Positions 6,741-11,380 of a stretch of DNA of 11,380 bases are shown here, piece by piece. The position numbers and the translations under genes are program-made. Below the pieces are notes generated by a model. That model worked only from the letters and a program-made list of their open reading frames with translations, ran no database searches and was not told where the DNA came from. Source of the stretch: an uncultured Ruminiclostridium sp. (GTDB taxonomy: Bacteria; Bacillota; Clostridia; Oscillospirales; Ruminococcaceae); contig CAJUFF010000091.1 in the NCBI GenBank assembly GCA_910585505.1, positions 1-11,380 of the forward strand. Reading direction: 5' to 3'. How positions within the stretch are numbered: the stretch's first letter is position 1; the number at the start of each line of letters is the position of its first letter.

Positions 6741-7013
6741 ATGATTGCGCAAAAGGTAGTATGCCGCCTTTAACGATATAAGTGAATACGGATGGGTATT
6801 CATAATGTCGGACAGATCTTCGGAGGTACTTTCCGCTGCGGCCGATCTTAGGATAATACTTATATATCTGTATAGCGAGTATGCTTATACTTGCGATAAC
6901 TGCGTATTATTTTATCAGCAGAATGATATCCCCTCTGAAGTCTGTGGAAAGATCGGTGGGTTCGCTTGGAAGAGTGCGCTTGGACTCAGCGGAGATCGTT
7001 GAAAAATATACGC
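6741..7013 (+). pseudogene. Remnant of a membrane HAMP-type sensor, probably a chemoreceptor
   Basis: A good ribosome site (AAAAGGAGA) precedes an ATG at 6741 that reads only ten codons to a stop. Coding-like sequence then continues in a second frame (6760 to about 6855: YAAFNDISEYGWVFIMSDRS...) and, after a frameshift near 6850-6870, in a third (6857-7045). The third contains a hydrophobic membrane span (ASMLILAITAYYFI) followed by SRMISPLKSVERSVG and RVRLDSAEIVEKYTRGN, which fit the transmembrane exit and HAMP domain of methyl-accepting chemotaxis proteins or sensor kinases. The signalling domain is absent; the DNA runs straight into a repeat element at about 7014. A weak TTGAAA-17-TTAAAT (6659-6687) could be the relic promoter. 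A histidine kinase remnant is equally possible. Confidence 0.5.
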
Positions 7014-7160
7014 GAGGAAATGGCGGGTATTTGACCCAAAATGGTTAGCTTCAAGGAAAAAAACGCAGTCAAACCGTCGTTTGACGAGACCTTTTTGACG
7101 CAGAAGATGACCGTTTTGGGGGCGAAAATACGGCGTTTTTGATTTTTCAAACAAGCCATA
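7014..7160. repeat. MITE-like repeat, second copy without its left end
   Basis: From GAGGAAATG (7014) to the right-hand end TTTTTCAAACAAGCC (7143-7157) this matches the element at 1216-1383 with scattered substitutions and small indels. The internal palindrome GTCAAAC-cgtc-GTTTGAC is unchanged (7068-7085). The left terminal repeat TTAGGGCTTG is missing, and the boundary runs into a decayed sensor gene. The right end has also drifted (CCATAG instead of CCCTAA). This looks like an old, immobile copy. Confidence 0.75.
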
Positions 7161-7184
7161 GTATAAAACAGATTTTATAAAATA

Positions 7185-7226
7185 AAAACAATACCTTGTA
7201 TCCCAAAAGATACAAGGTATTGTTTT
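7185..7226. terminator. Intrinsic terminator of rpsT
   Basis: AAAACAATACCTTGTATC (7185-7202) pairs perfectly with 7209-7226 around a six-base loop. On the minus strand the stem is followed by TTTTTATTTT, a proper U-run, so it ends the rpsT transcript. Its A/T-ended symmetry also lets it work from the plus side. Confidence 0.87.
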
Positions 7227-7245
7227 AAAGTGTAGTTTAAACAAG

Positions 7246-7274
7246 CTGCCAGAATTGCTTTGCAATTCCGGCAG
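7246..7274. other. Secondary hairpin behind rpsT
   Basis: CTGCCAGAATTGC (7246-7258) and GCAATTCCGGCAG (7262-7274) form a 13 bp stem with one mismatch and a three-base loop, between the rpsT stop and its terminator. There is no clear T-run after it. It may stabilise the 3' end of the mRNA or be a weaker first terminator. Confidence 0.5.
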
Positions 7275-7299
7275 TGATTATATAGCTTCATCAAAAAAA

Positions 7300-7545
7300 T
7301 TATGCGGAAGCGGCAGCCTTTTTCGCCATTCTCGATTTAAGACGAGCGGCCTTGTTTTTATGGATAAGTCCCTTGCCTGCAGCCTTATCAAGCTTCTTAA
7401 CGGCGGTAAGTCTTGCTTCGGCGGTTGCGCCTTCGGCTCTCGCCTGCTTCATAACGGTCTTGAGCTGGGTCTTTGCAGCCTTGTTGCGGGCTTGTCTTAC
7501 CTTGGAGACCAGAACTCTCTTCTTGGCAGATTTAATGTTAGGCAT
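7300..7545 (-). CDS. rpsT: 30S ribosomal protein S20
   Basis: S20 is a primary 16S rRNA-binding protein of the 30S subunit. The 81-residue, Lys/Arg/Ala-rich protein starts MPNIKSAKKRVLVSK and contains the conserved KNKAARLKSRM near the C-terminus, as expected for the helical-hairpin S20 fold. The ATG is preceded by AAGGAGG, and a sigma-A-type promoter lies about 100 bases upstream, leaving a leader that holds two small hairpins (7599-7619 and 7621-7635). It is transcribed alone, divergent from gpr, and ends at the hairpin at 7185-7226. The rpsT-gpr neighbourhood is familiar in Clostridia. Confidence 0.98.
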   Translation of the reverse strand: MPNIKSAKKRVLVSKVRQARNKAAKTQLKTVMKQARAEGATAEARLTAVKKLDKAAGKGLIHKNKAARLKSRMAKKAAASA

Positions 7546-7650
7546 CGTTACACCTCCTTACATATATAAAAATATGAAATTCAATGCTTTTTAAAGACAA
7601 TAAACAGGATTTGTTTATTTGAAAGCAATTCTTTCTTTTCTGCTCGATAT

Positions 7651-7679
7651 ATTTTACCACAAAAAAAAGAAAAATTCAA
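7651..7679 (-). promoter_or_regulatory. Sigma-A-type promoter of rpsT
   Basis: On the minus strand TTGAAT (7679-7674), a 17-base spacer and TAAAAT (7656-7651), the -10 preceded by TGTGG. The predicted start near 7644 gives a leader of roughly 100 nt. An 8 bp stem AATAAACA/TGTTTATT (7599-7619) lies within this leader. Confidence 0.75.
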
Positions 7680-7795
7680 GGCTTTTTAAACTTTTTTTGA
7701 AATATTGGTATATTTTCACAAAGAATAGAAAAAATCAGTTATACAAAGTGTTTTTATTGTTAAAAATAAACAACCGCTGTTGAAAGGAAAAAGCA

Positions 7796-8608
7796 ATGAA
7801 AAGAAAAAGAAGCGACTTGGCGGTGGAATTTGCCGCCGATCTTGACGAAAACGACGTGAAGCTAACCGAAGTCGTATACGAAGGAATAAAGGCAACCGAC
7901 GTGACCTTGGGAAGCAAGAGCGGTAAACTTATAGGAAAGCCAAAGGGAAGATATATAACACTTCATTGTGAAAACGAGGATAAAATTCGCTTGGGATGCG
8001 CCTTGGCGCACTGCATAAAGGAGCTTTTACAACCGTCAATGTCATGGGAAAAAGTAATGGTTACGGGTCTGGGCAACGAAAGAGTGACTCCCGACAGTTT
8101 GGGAGCGCGAACGGTAAGACGTATCCCCGCCACGGCGCACCTTGCCGCTACCGACGAGTTCAAAGAGCTTGGGCTACGCCCTGTGGTAGTGATAGAAACG
8201 GGAGTGATGGGGCAAACGGGTCTGGAAAGCGCCGACTGCCTTAATTTTGTTGCCAAAAACGTGCTTCCCGCAGCGGTTATAGCCATTGACAGCTTAGCCT
8301 GTGGAGATTTTTCCCGCTTAGGTTCCACCATACAAATCACCGATTCGGGAATAGCCCCCGGCAGCGGCGTAGGAGGCAGCCGCCGACCTCTTAACAAGGA
8401 GGTGATAGGCAGTAAGGTGATAGCGGTAGGTGTTCCCACCGTAATAGATCTGGACAGCGTTACCGACCAGGTCAATTACCCAATGATGGTTACTCCGAGA
8501 GATATTGACGGAGTAATAAGCCGTTATTCGGAAATAATTGCCATGGGTGTAAACTCTGCCCTTAATCCCACGCTTACCAAAGAGGAAATCGAAATGCTTA
8601 GTTTTTAA
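7796..8608 (+). CDS. gpr: Germination protease GPR
   Basis: GPR is the endopeptidase that degrades small acid-soluble spore proteins when spores germinate. This 270-residue protein is clearly GPR: VTGLGNERVTPDSLG (89-103), AIDSLACGDFSRLGSTIQITD (split region 163-183) and GIAPGSGVGGSRRPL (185-199). Asp100 and Asp165 have the right context and spacing for the two essential aspartates known in the Bacillus enzyme. The zymogen is activated by removing an N-terminal propeptide before LAVE; here LAVE begins at residue 8, so the propeptide is only about 7 residues, and an in-frame TGA at 7781-7783 rules out a longer start. The protein is shorter than Bacillus GPR. The ATG follows GAAAGGA. A sigma-G promoter is expected from family knowledge, but I could not identify one with confidence in 7680-7780. 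Confidence 0.96.
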   Translation: MKRKRSDLAVEFAADLDENDVKLTEVVYEGIKATDVTLGSKSGKLIGKPKGRYITLHCENEDKIRLGCALAHCIKELLQPSMSWEKVMVTGLGNERVTPDSLGARTVRRIPATAHLAATDEFKELGLRPVVVIETGVMGQTGLESADCLNFVAKNVLPAAVIAIDSLACGDFSRLGSTIQITDSGIAPGSGVGGSRRPLNKEVIGSKVIAVGVPTVIDLDSVTDQVNYPMMVTPRDIDGVISRYSEIIAMGVNSALNPTLTKEEIEMLSF

Positions 8609-8613
8609 AAAAA

Positions 8614-8645
8614 GTCATATGTCCCGTCCTTCCTCCATATACATT
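8614..8645 (+). promoter_or_regulatory. Candidate sigma-E promoter of spoIIP
   Basis: GTCATATG (8614-8621) differs by one base from the sigma-E -35 GTCATATT. About 14-16 bases on lies CATATACATT (8636-8645), which matches the -10 CATACAMT at six of eight positions in either of two registers. In Bacillus spoIIP is made in the mother cell under sigma-E, which fits the placement. The spacing ambiguity keeps this tentative. Confidence 0.45.
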
Positions 8646-8740
8646 AACAAAACAGGACAGAAACAATAACGGAAGTTTAAAATTTTATTTATACACATCT
8701 TTATCTACCATTATTTTAAACTTCCTCAAGGAAGGACAGG
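8623..8740. other. Nested inverted repeat spanning the spoIIP leader
   Basis: The outer arms, CCCGTCCTTCC (8623-8633) and GGAAGGACAGG (8730-8740), pair at 10 of 11 positions. The inner arms, GGAAGTTTAAAAT (8671-8683) and ATTTTAAACTTCC (8713-8725), pair perfectly over 13 bp. The right outer arm is also the only purine-rich ribosome site for spoIIP (8728-8740). In RNA this could hide the ribosome site; alternatively the arms mark a small palindromic element. Confidence 0.55.
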
Positions 8741-8748
8741 TAACGGAA

Positions 8749-10143
8749 ATGAAAAAGAATGCAGCCTTAAAGTTTGCCGCCTCCGCTCTTGCGGTGGGGG
8801 CTTTGCCGTTTGTTGTAACGAGAGCGGTCAACAGCCCGCCCGATATGAGTAAACTTGTGGCGGCGGCGGTTAATTTTACCGCTTCCCCCGCATTTGCGGA
8901 AACGGAGGATATCGGAAACGGAAATCTGATCTTGTATAAGCCGTCGCCGGAGGGAACGGAAGAGACTTTGACTCACAGCGGGAAAATCGTCCCAAAAAAA
9001 GAATCGGAGGAAAGAGAAAACTACGATCAGGCGCAGACTTCTTCCGATCAGTCAGAGTCGGAGGAAACCTCTGCGGAACCGGAAATGCCGACCGAAACAA
9101 CTTCGGAATCTGATTTGGAGGAAACTGTTTCTGCCGAATCCATTTCCGAGTTGATTTCGGATTCGACTTCCGAATCCGATTGGGACTTGTCTCCGGATAT
9201 CACATCCGAAACGGTTTCTGAAACAATTTCCGTTCAGACTCCGGAATCTTCTCCGGAAACGGATTCCACCGGAAAAAGCTACATAATAACTCAAAACATA
9301 AGCGAACAAAAGGAAGATCTCTCCGTTTTCAACAGCCGCGACTTGCAGGTAGAGCATATGACCTTTGAATCAAACAACGGAGCAAACTTTCTTTGGCTTA
9401 ATGAGGGCGGACAGGTGAGAAACTGCACCGAGCTTGACAATGATTTTCTTAAGGAACAAATGAATATCCCCACCGATATTAAAATAGAAGCCTATTCCGA
9501 TCAGCCGCAAGTGTTGATAATGCACACTCATGCCTGTGAAAGCTATCTTACCGGAGACGGAAGCTTTCAGGACGAGACCTATACCTGCCGTACCGCCGAC
9601 GCTTCCCAGAGCGTTGTGGCGGTGGGACGGAAGATAGCGGAAAAACTGGCGGAAAACGGTATATGTGTGCTGCACGACGGAACTCTTCACGATTATCCTT
9701 CATACAACGGTTCATATGACAGGGCGGAGGAAACTATAACCGATATTTTAGCAGCGTATCCCTCCATAAAAGTGGTATTGGACATACATCGGGACGGAAT
9801 AGTGGAGGAGGACGGCACCCCGATAGCGGCGGTAAACGAAATAAACGGAAAAAAAGCGGCTCAGGTGATGATAATTTCCGCCGCTTCGGACGGCTATTAT
9901 TATGTTCCCAATTATCTGGAGAATTTTCATTTTGCCTGTCTGCTTCAGCAGTATATGGAAAAGGAAAACAACGGCATTACTCGTCCCATTCTTTTTGAGT
10001 ACTGTCAGTATAATCAGCATCTGACCACAGGTTCTCTTCTTATAGAGGTCGGTTCACAGGGAAATACGCTTGAACAAGCCCTGTACAGCGGGGAACTGAT
10101 AGGCGGAAGCATTGCCAGAGCGCTTTTGTCGTTAAGCGAATGA
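8749..10143 (+). CDS. spoIIP: Stage II sporulation protein P
   Basis: SpoIIP is the amidase/endopeptidase that, with SpoIID and SpoIIM, thins septal peptidoglycan so the mother cell can engulf the forespore. The 464-residue protein has an N-terminal membrane anchor (about 5-25), then a low-complexity acidic linker rich in Ser, Glu and Thr (about 85-175), then the catalytic domain (about 200-464). The domain shows MHTHACESY (258-266; His259, His261, Glu264), LDIHRDG (344-350; His347) and LLIEVGSQGNT (430-440; Glu433), the metal-ligand and catalytic motifs of the family. It follows gpr by 140 bases, the same gene order as in Bacillus. A sigma-E-like promoter candidate and a nested inverted repeat lie in the gap. 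The linker is unusually long and repetitive for its content of SE/TSE units. No strong terminator follows. Confidence 0.95.
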   Translation: MKKNAALKFAASALAVGALPFVVTRAVNSPPDMSKLVAAAVNFTASPAFAETEDIGNGNLILYKPSPEGTEETLTHSGKIVPKKESEERENYDQAQTSSDQSESEETSAEPEMPTETTSESDLEETVSAESISELISDSTSESDWDLSPDITSETVSETISVQTPESSPETDSTGKSYIITQNISEQKEDLSVFNSRDLQVEHMTFESNNGANFLWLNEGGQVRNCTELDNDFLKEQMNIPTDIKIEAYSDQPQVLIMHTHACESYLTGDGSFQDETYTCRTADASQSVVAVGRKIAEKLAENGICVLHDGTLHDYPSYNGSYDRAEETITDILAAYPSIKVVLDIHRDGIVEEDGTPIAAVNEINGKKAAQVMIISAASDGYYYVPNYLENFHFACLLQQYMEKENNGITRPILFEYCQYNQHLTTGSLLIEVGSQGNTLEQALYSGELIGGSIARALLSLSE

Positions 10144-10169
10144 TTTTTAATAAAAAACGTCTTTTTCTC

Positions 10170-10198
10170 TTTACATTTCATTTCTTTTATGCTATAAT
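10170..10198 (+). promoter_or_regulatory. Strong sigma-A promoter of the GH5 gene
   Basis: TTTACA (10170-10175), 17-base spacer, TATAAT (10193-10198) with TGC just before it, making an extended -10. It starts 26 bases after the spoIIP stop, so the enzyme gene is transcribed in vegetative cells independently of the sporulation genes. Confidence 0.82.
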
Positions 10199-10239
10199 CC
10201 CTTTAAACAAAACCAAAGCATAAAGGAGGCTAAAAAATC

Positions 10240-11277
10240 GTGGACATAAAAGAAAAGGACGCAGATTTCAAAAACACCGCCGAGCTTGTGAAAGCCATGG
10301 GTATCGGCTGGAACTTAGGCAATACCTTAGATCCCATAAACAGCTCAAAAGCAAAAACCGATCTTGACTATGAGACCGCATGGCATAACGTTAGAACCAC
10401 AAAAGAACTTATTTCGTTTGTAAAATCGGAGGGATTTGATACAATACGCCTTCCTGTCACATGGATAAACCACATCGACCCGGAAAGCTATAAAATAAAC
10501 AAACCGTGGCTTGATCGGGTGCGCGAGATAACAGACTGGTGTATGGACGAGGGGTTTTATGTTATACTTAACCTTCACCATGACGAAGAATGGATAAATA
10601 CCGCCCAGGCCGATTACGAAGGTGTTATGAAAAGGTATAAGGCGCTGTGGGAGCAGATCGCCTCCGAATTCGGCGATTATTCCCATAGGCTTATCTTTGA
10701 GTCAATGAACGAGGTGGAATTCAAAGATATCGGCGAAGCCAAGGGATGCGAGCTTATAAGCCGAATAAACACCGAATTTACCTCTCTTATCCGCAACAGC
10801 GGAAAAAGAAACGCCGACCGTTATCTGCTGCTGGCGGGTTACCGCACCGATATAGACATCACCTGCGGCGAAAGCGGCTTTGTACTACCCAACGACGATA
10901 GGATAACAGTGTCGCTTCATTACTATTCCCCGTCCGAATTTGCCATAGCAAATAAAAAAACCTCTTACGGATATCAAAGAACATGGGGAACCGAAAAAGA
11001 CTTTGAATATCTGGACGGACAGATGAAAAAGCTTAAAGACAGGTTTATTGATAAGGGTATTCCCGTTATTTTGGGTGAATACGGCTGTACATTGCGGGAT
11101 AAGGATTTGGATTGCAGAAAGCTTTATCTTATAAAGGTGGCTGAATATTGTCTTAAATACGGTATATGTCCTTTATTATGGGACAACGGAGAAGAGATTG
11201 ACAGAATAAATTTGCGCTGGAGAACCGAAGGTCTGGGCGAAGCGTTAAGAGAAGCAAAAAATAAATACGTAAAATAA
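10240..11277 (+). CDS. Glycoside hydrolase family 5 enzyme, cytoplasmic
   Basis: A 345-residue GH5 (clan A, TIM-barrel) beta-glycanase-type enzyme acting by the retaining mechanism. The start of the barrel has GIGWNLGNTLD (21-31), usual in clostridial cellulase-like GH5 proteins. Arg70 (TIRLPVTW), His113-His114 (NLHHDE), Asn157-Glu158 (SMNEVE, acid/base), His227-Tyr228 (SLHYYS), Glu280 (LGEYG, nucleophile) and Trp314 (LLWDNG) complete the active site. The start is a GTG, 10 bases after AAAGGAGG; no upstream ATG fits. There is no signal peptide, dockerin or carbohydrate-binding module, and the catalytic domain fills the whole protein, so I infer a cytoplasmic enzyme that trims imported oligosaccharides (beta-glucan, xyloglucan or mannan type unknown). 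It stands alone between spoIIP and a repeat. Confidence 0.92.
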   Translation: MDIKEKDADFKNTAELVKAMGIGWNLGNTLDPINSSKAKTDLDYETAWHNVRTTKELISFVKSEGFDTIRLPVTWINHIDPESYKINKPWLDRVREITDWCMDEGFYVILNLHHDEEWINTAQADYEGVMKRYKALWEQIASEFGDYSHRLIFESMNEVEFKDIGEAKGCELISRINTEFTSLIRNSGKRNADRYLLLAGYRTDIDITCGESGFVLPNDDRITVSLHYYSPSEFAIANKKTSYGYQRTWGTEKDFEYLDGQMKKLKDRFIDKGIPVILGEYGCTLRDKDLDCRKLYLIKVAEYCLKYGICPLLWDNGEEIDRINLRWRTEGLGEALREAKNKYVK

Positions 11278-11285
11278 TTAAAAAC

Positions 11286-11380
11286 TTAAGGCAACACCGC
11301 ACAATGACCGCCTGACGGCTTTGCGTGCGGCTTGCTTGCATATTTTCCGTCAGATTGCACAAATCCTCCTTGAAATACTC
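11286..11380. repeat. Hairpin repeat copy B, extended and cut by the window edge
   Basis: The first 45 bases (11286-11330) match 6593-6637 with three substitutions, including TTAAGGCAACAC and CCG-cctga-CGG. Unlike copy A, GTGCGG is then not followed by GTTGCCTTAA; instead the sequence continues with CTTGCTTGCATATTTTCCGTC and beyond, without a closing arm before the window ends. It begins 9 bases after the GH5 stop. It appears to be a longer version of the family, or copy A is a shortened derivative. Confidence 0.65.

Noticed and set aside
7680..7780. Possible sigma-G promoter for gpr
   Set aside because: Expected from family knowledge, but no GNATR with a properly spaced CATNNTA could be found; TTCACA with an 18-base gap to TTATAC is too weak to list.
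7963..8475. 170-residue minus-strand frame inside gpr
   Set aside because: Antisense to GPR over its most conserved part; shadow of a GC-biased codon pattern.
9052..9357. Arg/Phe/Gly-rich minus-strand frame
   Set aside because: It is simply the reverse reading of the Ser/Glu repeat linker of spoIIP.
1..11380. CRISPR arrays, tRNA or rRNA genes, integrases, complete insertion sequences
   Set aside because: Looked for on both strands; no regularly spaced repeats, cloverleaf-like sequences or transposase/integrase motifs were seen.

Overview
The window looks like a chromosomal piece of an endospore-forming, low-to-mid GC Clostridia genome, most likely a gut or rumen Ruminococcus-like (Oscillospiraceae/Ruminococcaceae) bacterium. 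The spore protease gene gpr, the engulfment hydrolase gene spoIIP, strong AAGGAGG-type ribosome binding sites, sigma-A-type promoters and a GH5 cellulase-like enzyme all point that way. The genus is an inference; the spore-forming Firmicutes assignment is firm.

Layout. Positions 1-322 are non-coding and hold the rsmA promoter; rsmA (323-1189, +) follows. Behind it sits a 166-168 bp palindrome-ended repeat (1216-1383), then a long hairpin terminator. From 5773 down to 1452 on the minus strand lies a compact accessory locus: a membrane-anchored alpha/beta hydrolase, a stand-alone NRPS-type condensation (C) protein, a single acyl carrier protein (T) and a fatty-acyl-type AMP ligase (A). A divergent TetR-family regulator (5963-6571, +) adjoins it. 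Two near-identical 17 bp palindromes, TTCGACCG-N-CGGTCGAA, lie just upstream of the hydrolase gene and of the condensation gene, and are the likely TetR operators. The simplest reading is a small inducible acyl-conjugating pathway: the ligase loads a carboxylic acid on the carrier protein, the C protein moves it to an amine or alcohol, and the hydrolase processes, releases or detoxifies.

From 6593 to 7226 there is decayed DNA: a 56 bp hairpin repeat, a frameshifted remnant of a transmembrane HAMP-type sensor (probably a chemoreceptor), a second copy of the 166 bp repeat lacking its left end, and the rpsT terminator. Then comes a conserved housekeeping/sporulation block: rpsT (minus) divergent from gpr (+), followed by spoIIP (+). 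Between gpr and spoIIP are a sigma-E-like promoter candidate and a nested inverted repeat that covers the spoIIP ribosome binding site. The window ends with a signal-less GH5 glycoside hydrolase under a near-consensus promoter, and a second copy of the 6593 repeat that runs off the edge.

The least ordinary parts are the TetR-controlled C/T/A locus with its matched operators, the two families of non-coding repeats parked at gene 3' ends, and the structured spoIIP leader.
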